Shown: positions 24,901 through 32,519, counted from the stretch's first letter. The stretch: 35,505 nt of DNA from Leyella stercorea (GCF_021531355.1 NZ_JADYTS010000032.1:1-35505), one strand, 5' to 3'. Program-made: numbers and translations. The notes: a model not told the origin generated them from the sequence alone.

Positions 24901-24964
24901 ATGCTGCATTTGCCGCCAACAGTGAGGCGCAAACAAGCATACCTACTTTTAGATTCTTTGCCAT
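21920..24964 (-). CDS. SusC/RagA-type TonB-dependent transporter
   Basis: This 1014-aa outer-membrane barrel has a signal peptide (about 1-23), a carboxypeptidase-D-like regulatory domain (about 40-112, IKGTIVDSKTGEPIIGASVK and DIDGNFELNAPEGAQL), a TonB-box-like stretch (about 115-128, LEEIVVVGYGTQKK), a plug domain (about 130-240, with PLWVVDGVIVG) and the barrel ending in an aromatic residue (FGVNLTF). It imports a ligand captured by SusD using TonB energy. No ECF sigma or anti-sigma pair is adjacent. The promoter contains a C7 tract (see the site at 25042). The unit is bounded by terminators on both sides. Confidence 0.96.
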   Translation of the reverse strand: MAKNLKVGMLVCASLLAANAAYADNSATQESLRIEQHTSKIKGTIVDSKTGEPIIGASVKVKGTKLATITDIDGNFELNAPEGAQLQVSYVGYKNEEFEARNGMKIEIHEDSESLEEIVVVGYGTQKKESLTGAMANIKADKLKDVTSATVENMLNGKVSGVYVAPGSGRPGSTGAIVIRGQTSINGATAPLWVVDGVIVGNSAGDLNPDDIESMTVLKDAASTAIYGSEGANGVVVVTTKQARHEKMAITLSAKAGASTLSRGNMEMMDGAEFYDYYKSFQNVEAVNFPRWNEDLRNSNFDWFKLAKKTGSTQDYNVTLNGGNEKMQSMFTMGYFKEEGAVKGYDLSRYSTRIKVVYKPYEWLTIKPNLSGSRTTDTDRQYSVGAMYSMLPWDNPFDENGNPVPNQYEGWVNSKGSNYLYDLSKGNYGSSCSYDLAGGFDFDIKIMPWLTFSSVNNYSYYNSQSHGYTDPKSVGGEGVDGRITEYNYNTTRRYTNQLLRFQKSWGKHNVNGLLAYEFNDWEMKFTDVYATGFLSGFEDFTTTSKPEKANGYRQAWAKQSYFTQWRYNYDNRYFGEVSLRRDGRSNFGSNNRYGNFFSFSGAWNMNNESWFKAQWVDMLKLRASFGSVGNVPTSLYPSYSLYSVGASYNEQSGALISQIGNKDLTWEKTFTTGVGVDAAFFQNRLTATLDFYVKNTSNILYQVPVTGLVGVTSIWKNIGKMRNTGVEFTIGGDIIRTKDLTWNVTANISHNSNELRDLYKQRDANGNYVVKPVIVSDGTTIAGTAQRILEIGEPVDTYYMKEWAGVNPEDGKPQWYTNDADGNKVVTDSYSKASYYKCGKSSPDVYGSFSTSVFYKNFDLQANFGYSLGGQIYSYFRQEYDSDGAYAGDRNQMKLQKGWSRWQKPGDKATHPRAMYNNQDKGNLASSRYLESSDYLKLRSLTLGYNFNLKKYGIQTLRLSVSGENLFCITDYSGVDPELPADSNDKGVLSVTSTGGVSVYPAVRKFMFGVNLTF

Positions 24965-25041
24965 ACTTTGGTTGTTTTGATTAGTTTATAATAGAAATAA
25001 TTTAATGTCAATAAATCGTTTGTTGGTATAATTTTCGTTTG

Positions 25042-25080
25042 CAAAAATATACATAATTTCTCTTTTACCCCCCCATAAAC
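25042..25080 (-). promoter_or_regulatory. susC promoter with C7 (G7) tract
   Basis: On the minus strand the -7 box is TATTTTTG (25042-25049, exact TAnnTTTG). The region where a -33 box would fall (about 25068-25074) is seven G residues. A GTTT that could be the -33 element lies just beyond (25077-25080), about 7-8 bases too far away. Confidence 0.45.
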
Positions 25081-25106
25081 GTTAATTAACACTAATGACA
25101 ATAAAA

Positions 25107-25170
25107 AACTCATCCGACATTCTGGGAATACAACACAATGGTTTGAATTACCCGGAATGTCGGATGAGTT
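25107..25170 (-). terminator. terminator of the yhhQ transcript
   Basis: Arms 25107-25126 and 25151-25170 pair over 20 positions with one mismatch (AACTCATCCGACATTC/GAATGTCGGATGAGTT core). A T run follows in the minus direction. It separates yhhQ from susCD. Confidence 0.85.
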
Positions 25171-25199
25171 ATATATAGTATTGTGAGATGAAACGTCTG

Positions 25200-25889
25200 C
25201 TACAGGCTGAACACTTTCCAGATGCTGTAGTTGATGCCGTTGTCGTATGCATCTTCGCCCTCATGACGCTTTGCAGCCTTAACCACACGAATGGTTACGG
25301 GCAATACCAGTATCTCGTACAGAGTCTTCAGTATCACTTGCGAGATGATTAGTATGGGCAGTTCTTTCAATGGCACCACGCCACCAAGCGCCAGTGGGAA
25401 GAAGATGATGGAGTCGGCTGCCTCACCGTAGACCGTACTCATGATGGCACGTGCGGAGAAGTTGCGTCCGCCCGACTGTATCTTCATGCGGCTCATGACG
25501 TATGCGTTGACAAACGAACCAACGAGGAAAGCCAGGAAAGACGCCATGGCTATGCGTGGAGCCAGTCCGAATATGGCGTGAAAGCCCTCGTCGTTGTGCC
25601 AGTAAGGGGCTGCGGGCAGAGCGTCGCACAGCGCACCGAACGCCACAAAGATGAAGTTCATGGCGAAGCCGAGCCATATAAGCAGGCGTGCCTTGCCATA
25701 TCCCCACACTTCGCATACGCAGTCGTTGATGATGTAAGAGATTGGGAACACAATCAGTCCGCCGGTTATGCTGAACAGTCCCATTGAAAGTTGCTTTGTC
25801 TCGAGCACGTTTGCCGTAATCAGACAAACGCAAAAGAGCACGCTGAAAAGCATAAACAGCACGCTCACCTGTTTCTTGTTTGTTTGCAT
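25200..25889 (-). CDS. YhhQ-type queuosine-precursor transporter
   Basis: This membrane protein of the VUT/YhhQ family imports preQ0, preQ1 or related deazapurines. Signature elements are ANVLETKQL near the end of helix 1, then GGLIVFPISYIINDCVCEVWGYG and, late in the protein, GEAADSIIFFPLALGG. Six helices can be traced. The start is placed at 25889 (MQTNKKQVSVLFML, 229 aa), which matches the family's usual short cytoplasmic N-terminus. An upstream ATG at 25940 would add 17 residues but lies in the loop of a leader hairpin (25925-25955). It is functionally linked with queF at 19523, though susCD separates them. It has its own promoter and terminator. Confidence 0.88.
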   Translation of the reverse strand: MQTNKKQVSVLFMLFSVLFCVCLITANVLETKQLSMGLFSITGGLIVFPISYIINDCVCEVWGYGKARLLIWLGFAMNFIFVAFGALCDALPAAPYWHNDEGFHAIFGLAPRIAMASFLAFLVGSFVNAYVMSRMKIQSGGRNFSARAIMSTVYGEAADSIIFFPLALGGVVPLKELPILIISQVILKTLYEILVLPVTIRVVKAAKRHEGEDAYDNGINYSIWKVFSL

Positions 25890-25924
25890 TTCTTGTTTTT
25901 TAAGAGGTTTGACAAGCACTCTAT

Positions 25925-25955
25925 ATAGTGGTCGTGCCATATTTAATAGGTACGA
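25925..25955 (-). other. leader hairpin of yhhQ
   Basis: On the minus strand, GGTCGTACC and GGCACGACC pair over 9 positions with one G-U, and the loop (TATTAAATAT) holds the upstream ATG candidate at 25940. It lies between the -7 box (25975-25982) and the preferred start (25889), so it is in the 5' leader. It does not match the preQ1 riboswitch types I know. Confidence 0.4.
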
Positions 25956-25974
25956 CCTTAGAATTTTCGGGGTG

Positions 25975-25982
25975 CAAAGTTA
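25975..25982 (-). promoter_or_regulatory. -7 box upstream of yhhQ
   Basis: TAACTTTG on the minus strand matches TAnnTTTG, 35 bases upstream of the alternative ATG and 86 upstream of the preferred one. Confidence 0.5.
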
Positions 25983-26020
25983 CTAAAAATATTGTATATC
26001 ATCCTTGTTGTATGGATAAA

Positions 26021-26054
26021 AAATTAACATTTTGCACTCGCAAAATGTTAATTT
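26021..26054 (-). terminator. terminator after the HAD gene
   Basis: AAATTAACATTTTGC (26021-26035) and GCAAAATGTTAATTT (26040-26054) are exact reverse complements. A T run follows in the minus direction (A run 26018-26023). Confidence 0.85.
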
Positions 26055-26086
26055 AGAGGGTGTTATTAGCAAAATGATGTTGTGTA

Positions 26087-26818
26087 TCAGTCGATGTTTT
26101 GTAATAGTTCGTCCCATATGCTGCACAGTTCTGTCATCTGTTGCAATACTATGTTGGCGCCATTGTCTGCAAGGGCAGAGTCGGGTAGGGGTCCGCTATT
26201 AATACCGATGGTGAAGCAGTTGGCTGCCGAACCGGCACGTACGCCCAATGGTGCATTCTCAACTACGATGCCTTGCCACGGATTGTTGTTGCCTGTCTTG
26301 CGCAGTCCCATCAGGTATGGGTCGGGATTTGGTTTGCCGCGCTCTACGTCGTAGGCCGTAACGATGTGGTCTTCGGTAAGAAATCCGTCGAAGTCGTTGA
26401 GCAGACGCTTGATGAGCGGACGCTGACCGCTGCCCGTCACTACACCTATAGTCATTCCTGCCGACTTTATCTTCTGCATGATGTCGATAACTCTGGGGAA
26501 TATCTCAGCTATTGGCATATGATGGAATATCTCCGTCTTCACGTCGTACATGCGCTGGGCTTCTTCGCCCGAAATCTCCTTGCCTTGCTGTTCGAGCACA
26601 TATTTGCGAATGGTGTCAACGCCACGCGCTCCCTCTGTAGCATACGAGTCGTCGGCAGTGAAGTGGATGCCAAACTGCTTCATTGCTTCGTGCCATGCCA
26701 CAGCGTGGTTGGGCATAGAGTTGTAGAGCACGCCGTCCATGTCGAACAGCACGCAGCGGGGCGAAAACTGGCTGTAACCATGTGACTGTTTGTAGTGTTG
26801 GATTGCTTCTTTTATCAT
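26087..26818 (-). CDS. HAD-family phosphatase / beta-phosphoglucomutase-like protein
   Basis: This 243-aa haloacid-dehalogenase-fold enzyme has the nucleophile motif FDMDGVLYNS (D26, acid/base D28), motif II VVTGSG (about 121-126), motif III Lys in RGKPNPDPYL (about 160) and the acidic motif VVENAPLGVRAG (about 182-193). The cap between D28 and motif II is helical (subclass I), as in beta-phosphoglucomutase and sugar-phosphate phosphatases. The substrate is not clear from sequence. It lies downstream of pgi behind a terminator, suggesting partial read-through or an unseen promoter; sugar-phosphate metabolism is a plausible setting. Confidence 0.88.
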   Translation of the reverse strand: MIKEAIQHYKQSHGYSQFSPRCVLFDMDGVLYNSMPNHAVAWHEAMKQFGIHFTADDSYATEGARGVDTIRKYVLEQQGKEISGEEAQRMYDVKTEIFHHMPIAEIFPRVIDIMQKIKSAGMTIGVVTGSGQRPLIKRLLNDFDGFLTEDHIVTAYDVERGKPNPDPYLMGLRKTGNNNPWQGIVVENAPLGVRAGSAANCFTIGINSGPLPDSALADNGANIVLQQMTELCSIWDELLQNID

Positions 26819-26839
26819 ATATTAAATGGTTATCACTAA

Positions 26840-26875
26840 AAAAACGGACTGCTACATTCTTCACAGTCCGTTTTT
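26840..26875 (-). terminator. terminator after pgi
   Basis: AAAAACGGACTG (26840-26851) pairs with CAGTCCGTTTTT (26864-26875). A T run follows in the minus direction. Confidence 0.85.
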
Positions 26876-26893
26876 CATTATAGATTATTGTGC

Positions 26894-28252
26894 TTATTTC
26901 TCTTCAGCAAGACGCTCCTGGATAGCCTTGCTCTCAGCCTCATAGCCAGGCTTGTTGAGCAGAGCGAACATGTTCTTCTTGTATGCCTCAACACCAGGCT
27001 GGTTGAACGGGTTGACGCTGAGAATGTTGCCGCTGATGCCGCAAGCAATCTCAAAGAAGTAGATGATCTGTCCGAGGTAGTACTCGTTGAGCTGCGGTAC
27101 AGAGAGGCGGATGTTAGGCACGCCACCGTCTACGTGAGCCAGACGTGTGCCAAGTTCTGCCATCTTGTTAACCTCGTCTACACGCTTGCCCTCAAGGAAG
27201 TTGAGTCCGTCAAGGTTCTCTTCGTCGTGCGGGAAGAATAAGGTGTGCTCAGGAGTCTCGATGCTGATAACTGTCTCGAAGATAGTGCGCTCGCCTTCCT
27301 GAATCCACTGACCCATAGAGTGGAGGTCGGTAGTGAAATCGCATGATGCAGGGAATATACCCTTGCCGTCCTTACCCTCCGACTCACCGTAGAGCTGCTT
27401 CCACCACTCGCTCATGTAGTGGAGCTTGGGCTGATAGTTAACAAGAATCTCAATCTTCTTGCCTGATTCTGCATAGAGAGCATTGCGTACAGCAGCGTAG
27501 ATAGCAGCAGGATTCTGGTCGAACGGAACGTCCTTGCCAGTAGCCTTCTCCATATCGGCAGCACCACCAACGAGAGCCTTGATGTCGAATCCGGCAACAG
27601 CGATAGGCAGCAAGCCAACCGGTGTGAGTACAGAGAAGCGACCGCCTACGTTGTCAGGAATAACGAATGTCTTGTAGCCTTCCTTTGTAGCGGCTGCACG
27701 AGCAGCACCCTTATGAGCGTCGGTGATGGCAACGATAACGTCCTTAGCCTCTTCCTTGCCGCGCTGGTCTTCGCATTGCTTCTTGAGAAGACGGAAAGCG
27801 AGAGCAGTCTCAGTAGTTGTACCTGACTTAGAGATGTTGATGACACCGAACTTCTTGTCCTTAAGATATGAAGTGAGCTCAGCGAGATAATCCTCACCGA
27901 TGTTGTTACCAGCGAAAACGACTGTAGGATTCTTCTTGTCGCCTACGAGCCAAGCGAATGAGTTGCCCAGTGCCTCGATAACGGCACGAGCACCAAGGTA
28001 GCTACCGCCAATGCCTGCTACAACAACAACCTCGCACTTCTCGCGAAGAGTGTTGGCAACGCTCTGGAGTTCGGCAATGAATTCAGGTGTGATTGAAGTC
28101 GGAAGGTGGAGCCATCCGAGGAAGTCGTTGCCAGGGCAGGTGCCGTTTTCCAAAGCCTGCTGGGCGGCTATAACTTGGGGTTCATAAGCTTTGACTGCGC
28201 CCTCAGAGAGGAATTGGGCAGCCTTTGTAATGTCTAAGCTGATACTTTTCAT
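26894..28252 (-). CDS. pgi: glucose-6-phosphate isomerase
   Basis: This 452-aa cytoplasmic enzyme interconverts glucose 6-phosphate and fructose 6-phosphate in glycolysis and gluconeogenesis. Family motifs include [19 protein letters not shown] (about 79-97), the sugar-phosphate loop [11 protein letters not shown] (140-150), [15 protein letters not shown] (about 200-215) and, near the C-terminus, the PGI signature around [18 protein letters not shown]. The length of about 450 aa is the usual bacterial short form. It is downstream of gpsA and the 34-aa microprotein, with a 42-base gap to the latter, and ends at a strong terminator. The start is the only ATG near the family N-terminus. Confidence 0.97.
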   Translation of the reverse strand: MKSISLDITKAAQFLSEGAVKAYEPQVIAAQQALENGTCPGNDFLGWLHLPTSITPEFIAELQSVANTLREKCEVVVVAGIGGSYLGARAVIEALGNSFAWLVGDKKNPTVVFAGNNIGEDYLAELTSYLKDKKFGVINISKSGTTTETALAFRLLKKQCEDQRGKEEAKDVIVAITDAHKGAARAAATKEGYKTFVIPDNVGGRFSVLTPVGLLPIAVAGFDIKALVGGAADMEKATGKDVPFDQNPAAIYAAVRNALYAESGKKIEILVNYQPKLHYMSEWWKQLYGESEGKDGKGIFPASCDFTTDLHSMGQWIQEGERTIFETVISIETPEHTLFFPHDEENLDGLNFLEGKRVDEVNKMAELGTRLAHVDGGVPNIRLSVPQLNEYYLGQIIYFFEIACGISGNILSVNPFNQPGVEAYKKNMFALLNKPGYEAESKAIQERLAEEK

Positions 28253-28294
28253 TTTGTTGTATATTTACTATTTATAATTTGAATTTCCTGTATA

Positions 28295-28399
28295 TTAGAG
28301 GTTTTTCAGCCATTCCTCACCTTTCTTGGTGTAGGTCCAAGCCAAGATGCTACCAACAATAAAAATAACTAACGTGAATATTATTATTAATCCTTCCAT
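28295..28399 (-). CDS. 34-aa single-helix membrane microprotein
   Basis: This short ORF reads MEGLIIIFTLVIFIVGSILA then WTYTKKGEEWLKNL. A hydrophobic helix covers residues 4-22, followed by a Trp and a charged tail (KKGEEW), so it is a membrane protein with a short C-terminal cytoplasmic or periplasmic tail. It sits between gpsA (54-base gap) and pgi (42-base gap) on the same strand, with no terminator in between, so it is probably part of that operon. Clear membrane-helix composition and exact fit in the gap support a real gene. Function is unknown. Confidence 0.65.
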   Translation of the reverse strand: MEGLIIIFTLVIFIVGSILAWTYTKKGEEWLKNL

Positions 28400-28453
28400 C
28401 TCATTTTGTCTTTTTCGTCTCTCTGTCCCATAGATTCAAATTGTTACTGTTCG

Positions 28454-29449
28454 TTATCTGAACGAGTCGGTGAGCAATTTTATTTCTATCTGTGGGCTGA
28501 TGCGCTCGTACAATATATTATATACGGCATCGAGGATTGGCATATTCACATGGTAGTGTCGGTTTTTCTCCTTCATACACTTGGTTCCGAAGAAGCCCTC
28601 GGCTATCATTTCCATTTCTATCTGTGCGCTCTTCACGCTGTAGCCTTTGCCTATCATTGTTCCGAAGGTGCGGTTGCGCGAGAACTTTGAGTATCCGGTC
28701 ACGAGCAAGTCGCCCAGATAAACCGAGTCATATACGCTGCGTTCAATTGGATTTATGGCTGTAAGGAATCGCGACATTTCCTGAACGGCGTTCGATATGA
28801 GCACCGCCTGGAAGTTGTCACCATATTTCAGTCCGCTGCAAATGCCTGATGCGATGGCATATACGTTCTTGAGCACCGATGAGTATTCGATGCCGATAAC
28901 GTCGGACGAGGTCTTTGTCTTGATAAACTCAGAATCGAGCACTTCGCAGAAGGCCTGCGCCTTCTCCTGGTCGGCGCATCCCACGGTGAGGTACGACAAT
29001 CGTTCGAGTGCCACCTCCTCTGCATGCGACGGTCCGCCGATGCAAGCGAGATTCTCGTCGGGCACATCGTACACTTCGTGGAAGAATTCGGAGCATGCAA
29101 TGTTGTCGTCGGGCACGAGTCCCTTGATGGCTGTGACGATGAATTTGTCGCGCAGTCGGGTCTTGAGTTTCTTGAGATGGTTCTTCAGATAGGGCGACGG
29201 TACAACGAATACAAGCGTGTCGTAAGCCTCAACGATGCGGTTTATGTCGCTCGAGAAGAATATCTCGTCGGTGTTGAAGTGTACACTCGTGAGATAATTC
29301 GGGTTGTGGCTGATGCGCTTGAACTCCTCTATGCTGTCGTCACGGCGTATATACCAACCTATGTGATGGGTATGACCTATCACAATCTTGGCTATTGCAG
29401 TAGCCCAGCTACCGCCGCCAATAATAGCAATTTTTCCGCAGTTGAACAC
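28454..29449 (-). CDS. gpsA: NAD(P)-dependent glycerol-3-phosphate dehydrogenase
   Basis: GpsA reduces dihydroxyacetone phosphate to sn-glycerol 3-phosphate for phospholipid synthesis. The 331-aa protein begins with a Rossmann motif IAIIGGGSWATAIA (7-20), followed by the conserved TAIKG (106-110), GGPSHAEE (138-145), and the catalytic Lys region SSVLKNVYAIASGI (K194). RTFGTMIGKG and EMEMIAEG occur further on. Length is typical. It lies 73 bases downstream of lysS with a palindrome in between, and upstream of the microprotein and pgi. Confidence 0.96.
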   Translation of the reverse strand: MFNCGKIAIIGGGSWATAIAKIVIGHTHHIGWYIRRDDSIEEFKRISHNPNYLTSVHFNTDEIFFSSDINRIVEAYDTLVFVVPSPYLKNHLKKLKTRLRDKFIVTAIKGLVPDDNIACSEFFHEVYDVPDENLACIGGPSHAEEVALERLSYLTVGCADQEKAQAFCEVLDSEFIKTKTSSDVIGIEYSSVLKNVYAIASGICSGLKYGDNFQAVLISNAVQEMSRFLTAINPIERSVYDSVYLGDLLVTGYSKFSRNRTFGTMIGKGYSVKSAQIEMEMIAEGFFGTKCMKEKNRHYHVNMPILDAVYNILYERISPQIEIKLLTDSFR

Positions 29450-29476
29450 TTCGTTTTATGTTTAATGAATAACTAA

Positions 29477-29515
29477 TAATGTATAATTGAAGTATGCTAC
29501 CCCAATTATACATTA
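29477..29515 (-). other. perfect 13-bp hairpin between lysS and gpsA
   Basis: TAATGTATAATTG (29477-29489) and CAATTATACATTA (29503-29515) are exact reverse complements around a 13-base loop. The stem is AT-rich with only a weak U-rich tail, so it may be a partial terminator or RNA-processing site that sets the ratio of gpsA to lysS. Confidence 0.5.
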
Positions 29516-29522
29516 ATATATA

Positions 29523-31253
29523 TTACTTATTTGCAGCGTCAATCCAGCCCTGAATATCGTTAACTGAAGGCTTTTCGTAGCCGAGCTTGTACTTCTTATT
29601 GATTTCTCCTATCTTCTGCTGCAAGCCTTGTGCCTTCTGTTCGCGGATGTCGGAGATGAGGTTGAATCCTGCTTTGCGCAGAACGTATGCCCAATCCTCT
29701 GGCACGCCAATCTCTGCCCACTCCTTGATAGTGCTCTGAGGCATCTTCTTTTCGGGCTTCATCTGCGGGAAGAAGAGAACTTCCTGGATGAATGTCTTGC
29801 CGGTCATGAGCATCACGAGGCGGTCGATACCGATGCCGATGCCCGATGTAGGAGGCATACCATACTGAAGGGCGCGCAGGAAGTCCTGGTCGATGATCAT
29901 AGCCTCGTCGTCGCCCTTGTCGGCGAGCTTCATCTGGTCGATGAAGCGCTCCTCCTGGTCGATCGGGTCGTTAAGCTCAGAGTAGGCGTTGGCAAGCTCC
30001 TTGCCGTTCACCATAAGCTCGAAACGCTCTGTCAAGCCCGGCTTTGAGCGGTGCATCTTTGTCAGAGGCGACATCTCAACGGGGTAGTCGGTGATGAAAG
30101 TAGGCTGTATGAAGGTACCCTCACAGAACTCGCCGAAGAGTTCGTCGATGAGTTTGCCCTTGCCCATTGTCTCGTCTACGTCCATGCCCTTTTCCAGACA
30201 GAATGCGCGGATTTCCTCTTCGGTCTTGCCGTTGCAGTCGAATCCGGTCTTCTCCTTGATAGCGTCGAGGATAGGCAGACGACGATAAGGTGCCTTGAAT
30301 GATATGATGTTGCCGTCAATTTCGCGCTCTGGCTTGCCGTTTACGGCTATACAGATGGTCTCAAGGAGCTTCTCTGTGAACGACATCATCCAGTTGTAGT
30401 CCTTATACTGTACGTACAGCTCCATGCAGGTGAACTCCGGGTTGTGGTTGCGGTCCATACCCTCGTTGCGGAAGTTCTTGCCGATTTCGTACACACCCTC
30501 AAAACCACCTACAATCAGACGCTTCAGATAAAGCTCGGTAGCGATACGCATGTACATATCCTGGTCGAGAGCGTTGAAGTGGGTGATGAACGGGCGAGCC
30601 GAAGCACCGCCTGCGATTGATTGCAGTGTCGGAGTCTCAACCTCGGTGTATCCAGCCTCGTCGAGCACCTTGCGCAGTGTGCGCACTACGGTGGCACGCT
30701 GGAGGAATGTGTCCTTAACACCGTCGTTTACGATAAGGTCAACGTAGCGCTGACGGAAACGCAGCTCGGGGTCGTCGAACTTGTCGTAAGCCACTCCGTC
30801 CTTATACTTTACGATAGGCAGCGGCTTCAAGCTCTTCGAGAGCAGGGTGAGCGACTGTGCGTGTACAGATATTTCGCCGGTCTGTGTACGGAACACATAG
30901 CCCTTGATACCGATGAAGTCGCCTATGTCCATCAAACGCTTGAACACTGTAGTGTACAGAGTCTTGTCCTCGTCGGGGCAGATATCGTCGCGTGTGATGT
31001 ACACCTGAATGCGGCCCTTTGAGTCCTGAAGCTCCACGAAGCTTGCCTTACCCATTACACGACGGCTCATCATACGTCCGGCAATGACTACCTCGCGCTT
31101 TTCGTCCTCGTCCTTGAATTCGTTCTTGATATCCTCTGAGTAGGCGTTGGTTGGGAACTCGGCTGCTGGATATGGGTCGATGCCCAAGTTGCGCAGTTCC
31201 TGCAGGCTCTGTCTTCTTACAATCTCTTGTTCACTAAGTTCTAAAACGTTCAT
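29523..31253 (-). CDS. lysS: lysyl-tRNA synthetase, class II
   Basis: LysRS charges tRNA-Lys. The start is the ATG at 31253 (MNVLELSEQEIVRRQSL), giving 576 aa. The N-terminal OB-fold (about 40-145, VVIAGRMMSRRVMGKASFVE) binds the anticodon. The class II core has motif 2 FRNEGMDRNHNPEFTCMELY (about 260-280) and motif 3 GIGIGIDRLVMLMT (about 470-483). After motif 3 comes an extra tail of about 75 residues (STIKEWAEIGVPEDWAYVLR and onward) that E. coli LysRS lacks and that I recall from Bacteroidota LysRS. It is preceded by a leader with two palindromes and followed by gpsA. Confidence 0.97.
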   Translation of the reverse strand: MNVLELSEQEIVRRQSLQELRNLGIDPYPAAEFPTNAYSEDIKNEFKDEDEKREVVIAGRMMSRRVMGKASFVELQDSKGRIQVYITRDDICPDEDKTLYTTVFKRLMDIGDFIGIKGYVFRTQTGEISVHAQSLTLLSKSLKPLPIVKYKDGVAYDKFDDPELRFRQRYVDLIVNDGVKDTFLQRATVVRTLRKVLDEAGYTEVETPTLQSIAGGASARPFITHFNALDQDMYMRIATELYLKRLIVGGFEGVYEIGKNFRNEGMDRNHNPEFTCMELYVQYKDYNWMMSFTEKLLETICIAVNGKPEREIDGNIISFKAPYRRLPILDAIKEKTGFDCNGKTEEEIRAFCLEKGMDVDETMGKGKLIDELFGEFCEGTFIQPTFITDYPVEMSPLTKMHRSKPGLTERFELMVNGKELANAYSELNDPIDQEERFIDQMKLADKGDDEAMIIDQDFLRALQYGMPPTSGIGIGIDRLVMLMTGKTFIQEVLFFPQMKPEKKMPQSTIKEWAEIGVPEDWAYVLRKAGFNLISDIREQKAQGLQQKIGEINKKYKLGYEKPSVNDIQGWIDAANK

Positions 31254-31320
31254 ATTCGTATTATATCTATTTTTTTGTTTTTTTCTTTTATTTGGTTGGC
31301 CATACACACGCATTCGTCAG

Positions 31321-31376
31321 CACCTTATATATATAATAAGGTGTAATGTCGGGCATGTATTGTGGTACAATACATG
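31321..31376. other. two palindromes in the lysS leader
   Basis: CACCTTAT/ATAAGGTG (31321-31343, 8-bp arms) and CATGTATTGT/ACAATACATG (31354-31376, 10-bp arms, 3-base loop) lie just downstream of the -7 box at 31379-31386 on the minus strand, within a 5' leader of about 120 bases. They may form leader hairpins or an operator. Confidence 0.5.
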
Positions 31377-31378
31377 TG

Positions 31379-31386
31379 CAAATTTA
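31379..31386 (-). promoter_or_regulatory. -7 box upstream of lysS
   Basis: TAAATTTG on the minus strand is an exact TAnnTTTG. The lysS ATG is 126 bases downstream. Confidence 0.5.
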
Positions 31387-31436
31387 CTAAATAATTCTGA
31401 AAGGGTGCTCGTTTTTTGCATTTTATAATAGGATAA

Positions 31437-32408
31437 TTAGCGTGTTTGGGCTATTTCCATAGCCTTGGCACGTGCTGGCTTGCCCGTTTCGGTGGTTGGA
31501 ATGCGTTCTACGGCAATGAAATCGTGCGGTTGCTCGTACTTGTTGAGCCTTTCCTTGCAGATTGTTTCGAGTGCGTCGAGGTTGTCAGTTTGGGCTATCA
31601 TCACCACCGTCTCGCCGAATTTCGGGTCGGCGCGTTTGGTGATGAGAAATGGCACATTGACGTATGGTCGCAGCTTTGCCTCCATTTCCTCAATCTGCAG
31701 CTTTATGCCACCGCTGCAAATCACGTTGTCCTTGCGTCCGCGTATTCTGAAGCGTCGTCCGTCGGAAGCTATTTCGGCAATGTCGTTGGTGGTCAGCGGC
31801 TGTGCGCATACGGCTGGAGCGTCTATCACCAGACATCCCTCGGCATTGGTCGTCACACTTACTCCGTCGAAAGGCTCATACCACTGGCTGGCTTGCGCAC
31901 CGCTCAGGCGTCGCAGGGCGATGTGCGACAGCGTCTCGGTCATGCCGTATGTGCTCCACACCGCACCCGGATGCCGTCGCAACTGTGCCGCCATGTCGTC
32001 GCTGACGGCTCCGCCCCCAATGATGAGATGCCTGATTTGCCACAGCTTCTGGCGTTCGCCGTCGTCCTGCATGCTGTTGAACACCTGCATAGGCACCATG
32101 GCTGCGAATACGGGCGGCGTGTCAATCTGCGCAAGCGGATGACCGCAGGGCGGAATGTCTATCAGTCGTAATCCCCAAACGATGGCGCGTACCACCATCA
32201 TCTTGCCCGCAATATAGTCGAGCGGCATGCATAGCAGAGCCGTGTCGCCACGGTTGAGACCGAGAAACTGGCACGTGATGCGTGCCGATGCTTCCATACG
32301 GCGTTTCTCTACGAGCATTGGTTTGGGCTTACCGGTCGATCCGCTTGTGTGTACAAGCAGCGTCGGCGAGGGCGATTGCCACTGGTTGATGAATTGTTCG
32401 AGTGTCAT
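31437..32408 (-). CDS. menE: o-succinylbenzoate-CoA ligase-like AMP-binding enzyme (MenE)
   Basis: This 323-aa adenylate-forming enzyme is short, as Bacteroidota MenE proteins are. Motifs are the P-loop LLVHTSGSTGKPKPML (about 17-32), STYGMTET (about 153-160), the hinge RIRGRKDNVICSGG (about 228-241) and the catalytic Lys segment TTETGKPARAK near the end. MenE activates o-succinylbenzoate with ATP and CoA in menaquinone synthesis, the main quinone of anaerobic Bacteroidota. No other men gene is in the window, which is slightly unusual. It is divergent from gluQ. The alternative of another short acyl-CoA ligase is less likely. Confidence 0.85.
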   Translation of the reverse strand: MTLEQFINQWQSPSPTLLVHTSGSTGKPKPMLVEKRRMEASARITCQFLGLNRGDTALLCMPLDYIAGKMMVVRAIVWGLRLIDIPPCGHPLAQIDTPPVFAAMVPMQVFNSMQDDGERQKLWQIRHLIIGGGAVSDDMAAQLRRHPGAVWSTYGMTETLSHIALRRLSGAQASQWYEPFDGVSVTTNAEGCLVIDAPAVCAQPLTTNDIAEIASDGRRFRIRGRKDNVICSGGIKLQIEEMEAKLRPYVNVPFLITKRADPKFGETVVMIAQTDNLDALETICKERLNKYEQPHDFIAVERIPTTETGKPARAKAMEIAQTR

Positions 32409-32457
32409 TATTGTTGAATTATTGCCTCCGTCGGGTCTCTGTTAGCGGAAAATGCTG

Positions 32458-32465
32458 TAATTTTG
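32458..32465 (+). promoter_or_regulatory. -7 box upstream of gluQ
   Basis: TAATTTTG is an exact TAnnTTTG, with the ATG at 32520 about 54 bases downstream. No clear -33 TTTG at the usual spacing. Confidence 0.45.
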
Positions 32466-32519
32466 CACTCCGTATCAGCCCGTCGTGGGGCATATACATT
32501 ATTAAAACAGAATTGTCGG

